64,000 bases of DNA from positions 744,001-808,000 of the forward strand of contig NZ_CP162100.1 of assembly GCF_040869035.1 (NCBI RefSeq), written 5' to 3'. Position 1 is the stretch's first letter, and the number at the start of each line of letters is the position of its first letter. The stretch comes from Vibrio sp. NTOU-M3. Its GTDB lineage: Bacteria > Pseudomonadota > Gammaproteobacteria > Enterobacterales > Vibrionaceae. The notes beneath the pieces were generated by a model. It saw nothing but the letters and a program-made list of their open reading frames with translations. It had not been told where the DNA came from and did no database searches. A program made the translations under genes and the position numbers. This document shows, piece after piece, positions 42,578 through 51,558 of this stretch.

Positions 42578-43492
42578 TCATTGATGATGTTGTAATAGGT
42601 TTTTCAGTGCAGGCTCAAGTCGAGAGTAACTAAAGTGAAAACCTAGCTCTGTCAGCTTCTTTGGTTTGGCTCGTATACTATCGAATAATAGCTGTGAGCT
42701 TTCGCCCATGGCGAGTTTTAGTAACCACTTTGGTGTCATCAACATATGCGGGCGCTTTAATGTTTTTGCCAATGTTTTACTGAACTCTTTATTGGTGACA
42801 GGGTGGGGGGCGCAAAGATTAAACTCACCGTGTGCGTGTTCAGTTTTGAGTAGATAGACGATGCTCCTAACCATATCGAGCATATGGATCCACGGCATAT
42901 ATTGCTTACCTTTACCAATGGTGCCGCCGACCCCAAACTTATACGGCGGAAGCATTTTTTTTAGTGCCCCACCTCTTGGGTCAAGCACAATCCCAGTTCG
43001 AAGGATGCAGACTCGGGTTTGCTCTGAACGAGCACGATTAGCAATGCTTTCCCATTCCTTACAAACATGATGAGGGAATCCAGAATGATGAACATGTAAG
43101 CTTTCATCGAATGGGTGATCTTGTTGATCGCCATAGTAACCGACGGCTGAACCACTGATAAATACTGCAGGAGGGGTTGTGCTCGCATGGATAAGTTCGA
43201 CGAGCTTTTCTGTGATTTTCCATCGGCTTTGGCAAATTTCGTCCTTTTGTTCCTTGTGCCAACGCTTATCTGCGATAGGTTCGCCCGCCAAGTTGATCAC
43301 AGCGTCAAAATCGTTGAGATCGTGTAGATGTTCAAGTGAGGAAATATAAGAGACATTACCTAAATCGGCGTGGCTAAGCGTATTTTTGGCCTTGCCGGGT
43401 TCTCGTGTCAGTAGTACCACGTCGTCCATAGTGAACTGCTTTAACAATTCACGTCCGATGAAGCCTGTACCACCTGTCAGTAATATTTTCAT
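42578..43492 (-). CDS. TIGR01777-type NAD-dependent epimerase/dehydratase (YfcH-like)
   Basis: A 304-residue protein of the extended SDR superfamily. Motifs: TGGTGFIGRELLKQF for the cofactor, NLAGEPIADKRWHKEQK, and FISGSAVGYYGDQ. The C-terminal DUF1731 region shows APHPVTNKEFSKTLAKTL and the end ELGFHFSYSRLEPALKNLL. In E. coli the YfcH homologue is linked to cell-division timing, but the enzymatic substrate is unknown. Confidence 0.9.
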   Translation of the reverse strand: MKILLTGGTGFIGRELLKQFTMDDVVLLTREPGKAKNTLSHADLGNVSYISSLEHLHDLNDFDAVINLAGEPIADKRWHKEQKDEICQSRWKITEKLVELIHASTTPPAVFISGSAVGYYGDQQDHPFDESLHVHHSGFPHHVCKEWESIANRARSEQTRVCILRTGIVLDPRGGALKKMLPPYKFGVGGTIGKGKQYMPWIHMLDMVRSIVYLLKTEHAHGEFNLCAPHPVTNKEFSKTLAKTLKRPHMLMTPKWLLKLAMGESSQLLFDSIRAKPKKLTELGFHFSYSRLEPALKNLLQHHQ

Positions 43493-43731
43493 ATCTCCTC
43501 CTCATATCTTATTAATTATATACCGAATTTTTGGAAATTATTCTCACGATGACTTTCATGAGTGTATATACGAAGTTCAAGGTTTTGAGAGCTATTATTA
43601 TTAATATTTAGTCATTCATAATGTCACATTTTTTACAATTTGTTACGTATTGTTAGCGAGACAGAACGAGTATCACACTAAATAACACCATGATTTGCCA
43701 TAGTAAAAATGAAACCTAATGGGGAGAATGA

Positions 43732-44466
43732 ATGGACGCGATCACGGCTCTCTTTAAAGCGCTGGGTAATAGTTTGAGAGATCTATTACCTATCATTTTG
43801 GTTATTGCTTTTTTCCAGCTCGTCGTACTTCAAGAGCCGCTACCCAACTTACTCTCTATTTTATTTGGGTTGTTTTTGGTTGTGCTTGGACTGACCTTCT
43901 TTATTTTTGGCTTGGAGATGGGGTTATTTCCTATCGGCGAAACTATGGCGCAGGCTTTTGCTCGTAAAGGGAGTGTTTTTTGGTTGCTCTTGTTCGCCTT
44001 TTGCCTTGGTTTTGGCACCACGGTTGCTGAGCCCGCTCTAACAGCCGTTGCCGCAGAAGCCGCAGAAGTTGCTGCGGAAGGTGGAATGATCCCCCACCAT
44101 GAACAGAGTATGGATGATTATGCAAATGGGCTTCGCTACACCGTTGCTTTGTCTGTTGGTGTGGCGATTCTTCTTGGGGTATTAAGAATACTAAAAGGCT
44201 GGCCAATCCAATACATGATTATTGGCGGCTACATTGGTGTTGTCGTGCTGACCACATTTGCGCCCGAAAGTATCATTGGCATTGCATACGATTCTGGTGG
44301 TGTGACAACGTCGACGATAACGGTTCCATTAGTCACTGCTTTAGGTGTCGGCTTGGCATCGGCGATCAAAGGCCGTAACCCTATGATTGATGGCTTTGGT
44401 TTGATTGCGTTTGCTTCGTTACTGCCGATGATGTTCGTGATGGTATACGGCATGGTGGTGGCATGA
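43732..44466 (+). CDS. DUF1538 membrane protein, first half of a pair
   Basis: A 244-residue integral membrane protein with about six to seven hydrophobic segments. It shows the DUF1538 landmarks [30 protein letters not shown], the long motif [20 protein letters not shown] and [17 protein letters not shown]. The loop [20 protein letters not shown] lies between the two halves. The ATG follows GGGGAG at 5 bp. Its stop overlaps the next gene (ATGA), and the two proteins are clear paralogues. The function of DUF1538 is not established; transport is inferred from the topology and the regulatory neighbours. Confidence 0.85.
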   Translation: MDAITALFKALGNSLRDLLPIILVIAFFQLVVLQEPLPNLLSILFGLFLVVLGLTFFIFGLEMGLFPIGETMAQAFARKGSVFWLLLFAFCLGFGTTVAEPALTAVAAEAAEVAAEGGMIPHHEQSMDDYANGLRYTVALSVGVAILLGVLRILKGWPIQYMIIGGYIGVVVLTTFAPESIIGIAYDSGGVTTSTITVPLVTALGVGLASAIKGRNPMIDGFGLIAFASLLPMMFVMVYGMVVA

Positions 44467-45260
44467 TTGGGATTTCTGATTTTACTGACACACTGCTCGG
44501 CACCATTGGCGATGTAATGCCAATAGCCAGTATTATCTTTGGCTTTCAATTTGTTGTTCTACGGCGCCCTGTTGCAAACCTGCCCAAGGTTTTACTCGGC
44601 TTTGTTTATGTCATTGTTGGCTTATCCCTTTTCTTATTAGGTTTAGAATTGGCATTATTTCCTTTAGGGGAAACCATGGCTAAGCAGTTAACCGCTCCCG
44701 ACTTCCTTATCAAATATCGTTTTGACTCCCACCAAACGCTGAATTGGGCAGACTACTACTGGGTCTATTTGTTTGCATTTTGTATCGGTTTTAGTACCAC
44801 GATTGCAGAGCCCTCATTGATAGCCGTTGCAATAAAAGCGAACCAAGTTTCAGGGGGAAGTATCAGTGTTAATGGGCTTAGAATTGCTGTTGCGCTCGGC
44901 GTTGCTGTCGGAATTGCTCTAGGGAGCTATCGGATTGTTGTGGGCGATCCTATCCATTATTACATCATCGCTGGGTATATCATTGTGGTGATACAAACCT
45001 TCTATGCTCCTTCGTTGATTGTGCCACTGGCTTATGATTCAGGTGGTGTGACAACATCCACGGTGACGGTTCCACTTGTTGCTGCCTTGGGGTTAGGGCT
45101 TGCATCCACGGTTCCGGGGCGTAACCCCATGATCGATGGTTTCGGTTTGATTGCATTTGCAAGTCTATTCCCAATGATTTCCGTGATGGGGTATGCCCAG
45201 ATTACTCAATGGTTAAATAAGCATTCACAGCCTGAAAAGGAGGATGAAAATGCGCTTTAA
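44463..45260 (+). CDS. DUF1538 membrane protein, second half of a pair
   Basis: A 265-residue paralogue of the preceding protein. It repeats the same landmarks: [50 protein letters not shown] and [17 protein letters not shown]. It has its own insert of about 20 residues ([19 protein letters not shown]). As I recall, DUF1538 also occurs as one protein of about 500 residues with two repeats; here the repeats are separate genes in one operon. A 4-bp start/stop overlap with the first copy implies coupled synthesis of a heterodimer. Confidence 0.85.
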   Translation: MIGISDFTDTLLGTIGDVMPIASIIFGFQFVVLRRPVANLPKVLLGFVYVIVGLSLFLLGLELALFPLGETMAKQLTAPDFLIKYRFDSHQTLNWADYYWVYLFAFCIGFSTTIAEPSLIAVAIKANQVSGGSISVNGLRIAVALGVAVGIALGSYRIVVGDPIHYYIIAGYIIVVIQTFYAPSLIVPLAYDSGGVTTSTVTVPLVAALGLGLASTVPGRNPMIDGFGLIAFASLFPMISVMGYAQITQWLNKHSQPEKEDENAL

Positions 45261-45600
45261 ACTGATATTGGCATTCGTTGAAGATACGAAAACGGATGTC
45301 GTGCTTGATGCAGCGAGAAATGCAGGCGCAACGGGCGCAACGGTAATTAATAATGCGCGTGGGGAAGGGTTAAACAAAAAGCGAACGTTTTTTGGGTTAA
45401 CTTTGGATGTTCAAAAAGATGTGTTGTTGTTTGTCGTAGAAGAGCATCTCTCACGCCATATTCTGGAAACGATCAGTGATGTTGGTGAGTTTGACCAAGA
45501 ATCCGGTCAAGGCATCGCGATTCAGATTGATATTGAAGATGCTGTCGGAGTGGCACATCAGGTAGAGAAATTGACCAAAGTGGTTGAGGACGAGTTATGA
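45250..45600 (+). CDS. PII-like signalling protein
   Basis: A 116-residue protein with the beta-alpha-beta-beta-alpha-beta plan of the PII fold: [20 protein letters not shown], then GATGATVINNARGEGLNKK (T-loop area), KDVLLFVVEEHLSRHILETI and GQGIAIQIDIEDAVGV. The tyrosine that GlnD uridylylates in GlnB (within GRQKGHTELYRG) is absent, so it belongs to the PII-like group (compare SbtB and CutA-like sensors). The ATG at 45250 was chosen because AAGGAGG stands 6 bp before it; the ATG at 45244 touches that site. It overlaps the end of the second DUF1538 gene. Confidence 0.82.
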   Translation: MRFKLILAFVEDTKTDVVLDAARNAGATGATVINNARGEGLNKKRTFFGLTLDVQKDVLLFVVEEHLSRHILETISDVGEFDQESGQGIAIQIDIEDAVGVAHQVEKLTKVVEDEL

Positions 45601-46004
45601 ATAATCATGAAATAATTCAAGTCAGGGACGTGATGGCCAATACCTATGTTGTGATTGATGGCCTGACCACAGTTCATGAAGGCATTGAGTTGGCAAGGGA
45701 ACACGATGTAAAAGCGTTGGTGGTTAATAAGCGTCACGATGGTGATGAATACGGTTTGGTATTGATGAATGACATTGCTAAAAAAGTACTGGCACAGAAC
45801 CGTTCTCCTAAGCGCACTAATATCTATGAAATCATGACCAAGCCAGCACTTGCTGTTAACCCTGACATGAACGTTAAGTATTGCGCGCGACTATTTGAGC
45901 GATTTGGGATTAGCCGAGCTCCCGTGATTGAGAATGGAAAAATCATTGGTATGGTCAGTTATAATAATATCGTTATTAATGGTATGGCTCGGGATGACGA
46001 TTAA
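45597..46004 (+). CDS. two-CBS-domain protein
   Basis: A 135-residue protein made almost entirely of a CBS pair: first IIQVRDVMANTYVVIDGLTTVHEGIELAREHDVKALVV, second TNIYEIMTKPALAVNPDMNV...FGISRAPVIENGKIIGMVS. No membrane or enzymatic domain is attached. CBS pairs bind adenosine nucleotides. Its start overlaps the PII-like stop (ATGA), which makes it the fourth translationally linked gene of the DUF1538 operon. A regulator of the membrane pair is the simplest reading. Confidence 0.88.
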   Translation: MNNHEIIQVRDVMANTYVVIDGLTTVHEGIELAREHDVKALVVNKRHDGDEYGLVLMNDIAKKVLAQNRSPKRTNIYEIMTKPALAVNPDMNVKYCARLFERFGISRAPVIENGKIIGMVSYNNIVINGMARDDD

Positions 46005-46052
46005 CGTGTAAAGCCGTAAAATACGCTCAAATATGTTGAGGAGAAGATTACG

Positions 46053-46604
46053 GTGAAATGCTTTTTTGCGTCCGACTTACACGGTTCATTACCTGCAACA
46101 GAACAAATGTTGGTGGAATACAAACGTTCCGGTGCTGAAACGTTGATTTTGCTTGGTGATATTCTTAACCACGGCCCTAGAAACCCCATACCAGAAGGGT
46201 ATAACCCACCAGAAGTAGCTCGCGCTTTAAATGAGTTTGCATCTGAGATTATTGCGGTTCGTGGTAACTGTGACAGTGAAGTGGATCAGATGCTACTGTC
46301 GTTTCCAATGATGATGGATTATGCCTGGTTGCTACTGGAAACGGGTCAGCGGTTATTTCTGACTCATGGTCATTTATACAACAGTGCAAAGCGTCCGGCA
46401 TTACGAGAAGGGGACGTGATAGTTCATGGTCATAGCCATATCCCAGTGGCAGAGCTAGATGGTGAGCAGTTTATCTTTAACCCTGGCTCAGTTACCTTTC
46501 CGCGTGATGGATTTGAAGCCAGCTTTGGAATGTATGATGATGGCCAATTGAGAGTGATGAGTTTTGATGGTGACGTCATCGCACAAACTAGGCTCAAGAA
46601 TTAA
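46053..46604 (+). CDS. yfcE: phosphodiesterase YfcE
   Basis: A 183-residue calcineurin-like metallophosphoesterase. Metal ligands are visible in ASDLHGS, LGDILNHGPRNP, RGNCDSEVDQM, THGHLYN and VHGHSHIP. It starts with GTG at 46053, which gives MKCFFASDLHGSLPATE in register with the E. coli protein (MKLMFASDIHGSLPATE), and GAGGAGA lies just before it. E. coli YfcE hydrolyses cyclic phosphodiester test substrates; the natural substrate is unknown. It is 48 bp after the CBS gene and may be cotranscribed with it. Confidence 0.93.
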   Translation: MKCFFASDLHGSLPATEQMLVEYKRSGAETLILLGDILNHGPRNPIPEGYNPPEVARALNEFASEIIAVRGNCDSEVDQMLLSFPMMMDYAWLLLETGQRLFLTHGHLYNSAKRPALREGDVIVHGHSHIPVAELDGEQFIFNPGSVTFPRDGFEASFGMYDDGQLRVMSFDGDVIAQTRLKN

Positions 46605-46630
46605 AAAAACCGGCGAAAGCCGGTTTTTTA
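46604..46630. terminator. terminator after yfcE (bidirectional)
   Basis: AAAAAACCGGC, a GAAA tetraloop, GCCGGTTTTTT. Confidence 0.9.
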
Positions 46631-46651
46631 TTTGCTTGATGAGGGCTGATA

Positions 46652-46936
46652 CTAAGCGCTTGTTTTATCGATGTGTCCAAGATCTCGGTCAGGAGCGATA
46701 ACATCACGAATTTTCTGTTTGAGAACTTTAGCTTCAGGGAAGCCTCCATCGCGTTTTCTTTCCCAAATCAAAGTGCCATTACATACGATTTCAAATCTTC
46801 CACCGGTATCAGGGTGTAATGAAAGGCTGTCAATTTCTTCACTGAATGTGTGGAGTAATTCCTGACTCATCCAAGTTGCTCTAAGCATCCAGTTACACTG
46901 GCGACAGTAATATATATCGATGTTTGCTTTTTTCAT
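46652..46936 (-). CDS. SelT/SelW/SelH-family thioredoxin-like protein (cysteine form)
   Basis: A 94-residue protein of the Rdx family. The redox motif is CRQC near the start (IYYCRQCNWMLRA), where selenoprotein W has CxxU; here it is the cysteine form and needs no SECIS element. The conserved GGFPEAKVLKQKIRD segment follows. It lies directly downstream of the TSUP gene with 8 bp between, so the two form a unit. Its partner and substrate are unknown. Confidence 0.9.
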   Translation of the reverse strand: MKKANIDIYYCRQCNWMLRATWMSQELLHTFSEEIDSLSLHPDTGGRFEIVCNGTLIWERKRDGGFPEAKVLKQKIRDVIAPDRDLGHIDKTSA

Positions 46937-46944
46937 TATCTTTC

Positions 46945-47700
46945 CTAAATCAATAACTTGATGCCGACAGCAAAAGTCAATATCTCAAAACAGAGCTTGA
47001 TGGTCTGATTGCTGTAACGGGTTGCAAGATAAGCGCCAATGCTGCCACCGGCAAATGAGCCTAACAGGAGGATAGGCAGCCAAGGCCAATAGATAGGAGC
47101 GCCAGCTTGAGCAATTGCGATGCCACCCATACCATTCCAAAATAGGCCAACACATATCATGGTTAATGCGACCGCTTGTTTATAGCTATAGCCAAACCAG
47201 CGGACTAAGAATAATGTGACCAGCAGCCCTGAGCCAGCCGTGAGTGAGCCATTTATGACCCCGATTAACGCGAGTCCAATACCGCCAATGGCCCAGCCTT
47301 TAAAATCTCTATTTATCGCTTGCTCTTGCTGCCCTAGCTGTTTTTTGAGCCTCGAATAGATACCAAGGGCAAGGATCATAACTCCTAGCAAACGCTGAGC
47401 AATAACCTCAGGGATCTGCAATACAACGTTTGCACCAATAATCACACCGATGCTGCCAACTAGGATCAAATAAACAGCAACGCGACCATCAATGGTTTTC
47501 TGTTTGATATGAGTAAAAGCGGCTCCAAGACCTAAAGCAACGCTTGCAACTTTATGGGTCGCAAGTGCTGAAGCGAAAGGTAAACCAAGGAAAATAAGCA
47601 GCGGAAATTGCAGTAAGCCAGCGCCACCACCAGAGAGTGAGGCAAGGGTATTGGCAATGAAAGAGCCGGTAAATAAGCCGAGTGTGTTTATCCAGTCCAT
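46945..47700 (-). CDS. TauE/SafE family membrane transporter (TSUP)
   Basis: A 251-residue membrane protein with about eight hydrophobic segments. The family motif SLSGGGAGLLQFPLLIFLG is at the N-terminus and is partly repeated in the second half (LTAGSGLLVTLFLV), reflecting an internal duplication. TSUP proteins move sulfur-containing or organic anions such as sulfite; the specific substrate cannot be told. It forms a unit with the SelW-like gene, which could imply redox or sulfur metabolism. Confidence 0.88.
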   Translation of the reverse strand: MDWINTLGLFTGSFIANTLASLSGGGAGLLQFPLLIFLGLPFASALATHKVASVALGLGAAFTHIKQKTIDGRVAVYLILVGSIGVIIGANVVLQIPEVIAQRLLGVMILALGIYSRLKKQLGQQEQAINRDFKGWAIGGIGLALIGVINGSLTAGSGLLVTLFLVRWFGYSYKQAVALTMICVGLFWNGMGGIAIAQAGAPIYWPWLPILLLGSFAGGSIGAYLATRYSNQTIKLCFEILTFAVGIKLLI

Positions 47701-47708
47701 AAGAAATG

Positions 47709-47734
47709 TAAAAGGGGGCTTCTTGCCCCCTTAA
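47709..47734 (-). terminator. toxRS terminator
   Basis: AAGGGGGC/GCCCCCTT with a 5-nt loop then TTACATTTC, 11 bp after the toxS stop. Confidence 0.75.
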
Positions 47735-47744
47735 ATAGAGTCAG

Positions 47745-48260
47745 TTAGTTGCTAAACAGTACAGTAGAACCGTGGCTTAAGCTCGTCAATAACAAAGTCT
47801 TTTCGTTGACGATATCAATACGACGACTTTGCTGAGCATCCATCTTAAAGATTTGTGTGATCAACTGCAGTTGATCCTGAGTGAAATCTTTTGATTGTGG
47901 GGAGGATACATCTTTAAACTCGGTTGGAGAAACCAGCAGGTAGTTATCACTGATATCCCAGTCACCGGTTTCAGAAATGTTGATCATGCTTTCATTATCA
48001 GCGTTTTCAGCATACAAACGAACTGTAGCGACTCGAATGTAAGTGCCATTTGGCAAGTATTTTACATTAGATTGAACGTCAACCCGGCGAAGCGGGCCAA
48101 CGGAGGCTTCTTGTAAATCTTCAGTGATCAGCGTGACCATCTTAGATTGCCATTCTTTCGAGGTCAGAACCTGTTCAATTTTTAGATCACTTCCCCAGTA
48201 CAACCAGCTACTAACCAGAGCTGAAACCACAAAAATAGCGGCGGCGATTTTTTGATTCAT
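47745..48260 (-). CDS. toxS: transmembrane regulatory protein ToxS
   Basis: A 171-residue membrane protein whose periplasmic domain stabilises and activates ToxR. It has an N-terminal membrane anchor (IAAAIFVVSALVSSWLYWGSD) followed by ToxS hallmarks YWGSDLKIEQVLTSKEWQSKMVT and the TYIRVATVRLY block. The ATG at 48260 gives MNQKIAAAIF, the usual ToxS start and length, with GAGGAG 10 bp before it; in-frame ATGs at 48269 and 48287 are less likely. It lies 17 bp after toxR and is cotranscribed. Confidence 0.95.
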   Translation of the reverse strand: MNQKIAAAIFVVSALVSSWLYWGSDLKIEQVLTSKEWQSKMVTLITEDLQEASVGPLRRVDVQSNVKYLPNGTYIRVATVRLYAENADNESMINISETGDWDISDNYLLVSPTEFKDVSSPQSKDFTQDQLQLITQIFKMDAQQSRRIDIVNEKTLLLTSLSHGSTVLFSN

Positions 48261-48277
48261 TGACTGCATTCTCCTCG

Positions 48278-49168
48278 TTAGTTGCACACTTTATCTAGAT
48301 CATCTTGCTCTGCCACAATACGTAGTGTGACGTTTTCACCAGAGTGATTGAGAGAGTGAATATAGTTTAAAATCAGTTGGTTGTTCTGTCCGCCAGTGGC
48401 AATGATTTCAATTGGCTTCATTTCACCGCTATGGCTTTCGTTGTATTTCTTCACGCATCGTTCAATTGATGGCATCCAACCTTGTAAATCCGGATGGTTA
48501 ATTGGTGTTCTAATTGGTACTTCGTCGTAGACTGCGAGCTCTCGAAAGTTTGATTCACTCGGACCCGAAATCAGCACTACGATGAGTGGGATAAGTAGCG
48601 CAAGTGTGAGTAAAATTCTCACAACCCAAGGGTTAGAAGCTGGTGGTGTTGATGGTGCTGGCGTGATCACATCAGTAGTTTTGTCTGATTTAACGGCATC
48701 GTCTTCAGCGATTGATTCGTCAGTAGCATGCCCATCAAATGGCTCCACCACATCGGTTGTTGTAATGGTGATGTCATCGATAGAAGGTTCTTCTTTTCCC
48801 TCTGCTTCCCCTGCAAGCAAAGGTGTTGAGCGCTCAACACTACAGATCAGTTGATAGCCTCGTTTGGGTACGGTTTTGACAAACTGAGGCGATTTGGTGG
48901 AGTCTTTCAGCATTTTGCGTAAGGTGGAAATGGCTTGAGTGAGACTGGAGTCGTCAACTTCAAAACCTTGCTCACGCCAAACAAAATCATGTAGATCGTT
49001 TCGAGAGATGATCTCACTAGGTTTTTCACACAAAAGTAGCAGTATTCGACTCTCATTGCTGCCTAGGCGAATGATTTCGTTATCGTTTGCTTTATCGACT
49101 AAAGAATTCGTATTGGGGTCAAAGGTAAAGCGATTAGCGAGGTTAAACTTAGTGCCTATGTTGCTCAT
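48278..49168 (-). CDS. toxR: membrane-spanning transcriptional regulator ToxR
   Basis: A 296-residue one-component regulator with an OmpR-type winged-helix domain (residues about 30-112: EIIRLGSNESRILLLLCEKP to VPKRGYQLI), a variable proline/acidic tether, one membrane span (VVRILLTLALLIPLIVVLI, about residue 183), and a periplasmic domain. The two periplasmic cysteines that form the regulatory disulfide are both present (IERCVKKY and DKVCN). In vibrios ToxR senses bile and other envelope conditions and controls porin genes. It is divergent from htpG, the classical toxR-htpG arrangement. Confidence 0.97.
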   Translation of the reverse strand: MSNIGTKFNLANRFTFDPNTNSLVDKANDNEIIRLGSNESRILLLLCEKPSEIISRNDLHDFVWREQGFEVDDSSLTQAISTLRKMLKDSTKSPQFVKTVPKRGYQLICSVERSTPLLAGEAEGKEEPSIDDITITTTDVVEPFDGHATDESIAEDDAVKSDKTTDVITPAPSTPPASNPWVVRILLTLALLIPLIVVLISGPSESNFRELAVYDEVPIRTPINHPDLQGWMPSIERCVKKYNESHSGEMKPIEIIATGGQNNQLILNYIHSLNHSGENVTLRIVAEQDDLDKVCN

Positions 49169-49326
49169 TTGAATTGGCCATCGTTATATTGTTAACGGAA
49201 TTATTAAAGCGTGCTTATTCATAAAGTAGCTGTGCACGTAATAGGCTACTTTATGTTTTTTGATTTTTTGAGAGCCAAGGATAGTCAAATTTCATACAAA
49301 AAAACACTGTTTTTATGATTTTTGAC

Positions 49327-49352
49327 CTTGAATTTACAATTATGACCCTCAT
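49327..49352 (+). promoter_or_regulatory. sigma-32 heat-shock promoter of htpG
   Basis: CTTGAA (49327-49332), a 14-bp spacer, and CCTCAT (49347-49352) fit the RpoH consensus CTTGAA-N13/14-CCCCAT with one mismatch. It is 79 bp upstream of the htpG start, in the toxR-htpG divergent gap. Confidence 0.75.
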
Positions 49353-49430
49353 GTTTTACTCACAAATCATCGTAACTCATGCTACGCGATTGGTTGCGTA
49401 GTCAAAGAACGTTGAAGATATGGAGTAAAC

Positions 49431-51335
49431 ATGAGCGAAACCGCAACAACCAATAAAGAAACTCGTGGCTTTCAGTCTGAAGTAAAACAACTACTTCACC
49501 TAATGATCCACTCTTTGTACTCAAACAAAGAGATCTTTTTACGCGAGTTGATTTCTAACGCATCGGATGCAGCAGATAAGCTGCGTTTTCAGGCACTATC
49601 TAATTCTGAATTGTATCAGGGTGATGCGGAACTGGGTGTAAAACTGTCGTTTGACGAAAAAGCGAACACGTTGACTATTTCAGATAACGGCATTGGTATG
49701 AGCCGTAATGATGTGATTGAGCACCTTGGTACGATTGCGAAATCTGGCACGGCTGAATTTTTCTCAAAACTATCGGAAGACCAATCCAAAGACTCTCAAT
49801 TGATTGGTCAATTTGGTGTGGGTTTCTATTCTGCGTTTATTGTCGCTGATGCTGTGACGGTAAGAACACGTGCAGCTGGCCTTGCGGTTGATGAGGCTGT
49901 TCAATGGCACTCTCAAGGTGAGGGTGAATACACCATCGAAAGTATTAGTAAGGAAACTCGCGGTACCGACATCGTGCTCCATATGCGTGATGACGGCAAA
50001 GAGTTTTTGAATGAATGGCGTCTTCGCGATGTGATCAGTAAATATTCAGATCACATTGGTATTCCTGTTTCGATTTTAAGTAAAGTTCGTGATGAAGAAG
50101 GCAACGAAACTGACGAAACAAAATGGGAGCAGATCAACAAAGCGCAAGCACTATGGACGCGCAGTAAGTCTGACGTTAGTGACGAAGAATACCAAGAATT
50201 CTATAAGCACGTTTCGCATGATTTTGCCGATCCTTTAGTTTGGAGCCATAACCGAGTTGAAGGTAAAAACGATTACACCAGCTTGTTGTATATTCCTGCT
50301 AAAGCTCCGTGGGATATGATGAACCGTGACCACAAATCAGGTTTGAAACTGTATGTGCAACGTGTGTTCATCATGGATGACGCTGAGCAATTTATGCCGT
50401 CATATCTGCGCTTTGTTCGTGGTTTGATTGATTCGAATGATTTACCATTGAACGTTTCTCGTGAAATCCTTCAAGACAACAAGGTGACTCAGTCGCTGCG
50501 TAACGCATGTACAAAACGTGTTTTGACCATGCTTGAACGCATGGCGAAGAATGATGAAGAGAAATATCAGTCATTCTGGAAAGAGTTTGGCCTTGTTATG
50601 AAAGAAGGCCCTGCAGAAGACATGAGCAATAAAGAAAAAGTGGCGGGTCTACTGCGCTTTGCCTCGACAGAAGTTGACTCTGCCGATCAAACGGTTGCGT
50701 TGGCTTCTTACGTTGAGCGTATGAAAGAAGGTCAGGATAAGATCTACTACCTAACCGCAGATAGCTACAGTGCGGCGAAGAACAGCCCTCACTTAGAGCA
50801 GTTCAAAGCAAAAGGCATTGAAGTTATTCTGATGTACGACCGCATTGATGAGTGGTTGATGAACTACTTGACTGAGTTTGATGGCAAGCAGTTCCAATCG
50901 ATCACGAAGGCAGGTCTGGATCTTAGCAAGTTTGAAGACGAGCAAGAGAAAGAGAAGCAAAAAGAGACAGAAGAAGAGTTCAAGTCTGTTGTTGAGCGTA
51001 CCAAAACGTATTTGGGCGAGCGCGTGAAAGAGGTCCGTACCACATTTAAGCTTGCCAATACGCCTGCGGTTGTTGTAACTGATGACTTTGAAATGGGGAC
51101 GCAAATGGCCAAATTGCTAGAGGCAGCAGGTCAAGCGGTTCCTGAAGTTAAGTACATCTTCGAGATTAACCCAAACCACGCGCTGGTTAAACGTATGGCG
51201 GATGAAGCAGATGAAGAAGCCTTCGGACGCTGGGTTGAAGTGTTGCTTGGACAAGCAATGCTAGCAGAACGTGGTTCGATGGAAGACCCATCTCATTTCT
51301 TAGGGGCAATCAATACACTTTTGACTAAGGTGTAA
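49431..51335 (+). CDS. htpG: molecular chaperone HtpG (Hsp90)
   Basis: A 634-residue cytosolic Hsp90. The GHKL ATPase domain (residues 1-220) shows REFISN-type [17 protein letters not shown], the DNGIGM motif ([14 protein letters not shown]) and [11 protein letters not shown]. The middle domain has SREILQDN, and the C-terminal dimerisation region ends near [10 protein letters not shown]. An acidic/charged stretch [14 protein letters not shown] sits at about 500. The length matches E. coli HtpG (624) closely. A sigma-32 promoter upstream and a terminator downstream make it monocistronic. Confidence 0.98.
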   Translation: MSETATTNKETRGFQSEVKQLLHLMIHSLYSNKEIFLRELISNASDAADKLRFQALSNSELYQGDAELGVKLSFDEKANTLTISDNGIGMSRNDVIEHLGTIAKSGTAEFFSKLSEDQSKDSQLIGQFGVGFYSAFIVADAVTVRTRAAGLAVDEAVQWHSQGEGEYTIESISKETRGTDIVLHMRDDGKEFLNEWRLRDVISKYSDHIGIPVSILSKVRDEEGNETDETKWEQINKAQALWTRSKSDVSDEEYQEFYKHVSHDFADPLVWSHNRVEGKNDYTSLLYIPAKAPWDMMNRDHKSGLKLYVQRVFIMDDAEQFMPSYLRFVRGLIDSNDLPLNVSREILQDNKVTQSLRNACTKRVLTMLERMAKNDEEKYQSFWKEFGLVMKEGPAEDMSNKEKVAGLLRFASTEVDSADQTVALASYVERMKEGQDKIYYLTADSYSAAKNSPHLEQFKAKGIEVILMYDRIDEWLMNYLTEFDGKQFQSITKAGLDLSKFEDEQEKEKQKETEEEFKSVVERTKTYLGERVKEVRTTFKLANTPAVVVTDDFEMGTQMAKLLEAAGQAVPEVKYIFEINPNHALVKRMADEADEEAFGRWVEVLLGQAMLAERGSMEDPSHFLGAINTLLTKV

Positions 51336-51350
51336 TAGCTAAAAAGACTC

Positions 51351-51380
51351 AAAAAGCTCGCAAACTGCGAGCTTTTTATT
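51351..51380 (+). terminator. htpG terminator
   Basis: AAAAAGCTCG and CGAGCTTTTT form the stem, with T-run. Confidence 0.88.
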
Positions 51381-51558
51381 TGAACTTCTGCGAAATTGTC
51401 GGAACTTTACAATTGAATGTGTAGTGCGCTTAAGTTTTGAGCGTCGAAGCATTCTTTAGTCTTAATTCAGCACTTGAACATTGAAAGTGTGGTAGAATTT
51501 CGGACTTGAATGTGATTCTGAAGGCGTGTATTTTGACCCGCCAATTTTTAGTAAACGT

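Noticed and set aside
43943-44206. 87-codon frame antisense to the first DUF1538 gene
   Set aside because: It is a low-complexity H/Q/R-rich shadow of the membrane protein.
45244-45249. Upstream ATG for the PII-like gene
   Set aside because: It touches the AAGGAGG site; the ATG at 45250 has correct spacing and starts the PII-like fold.
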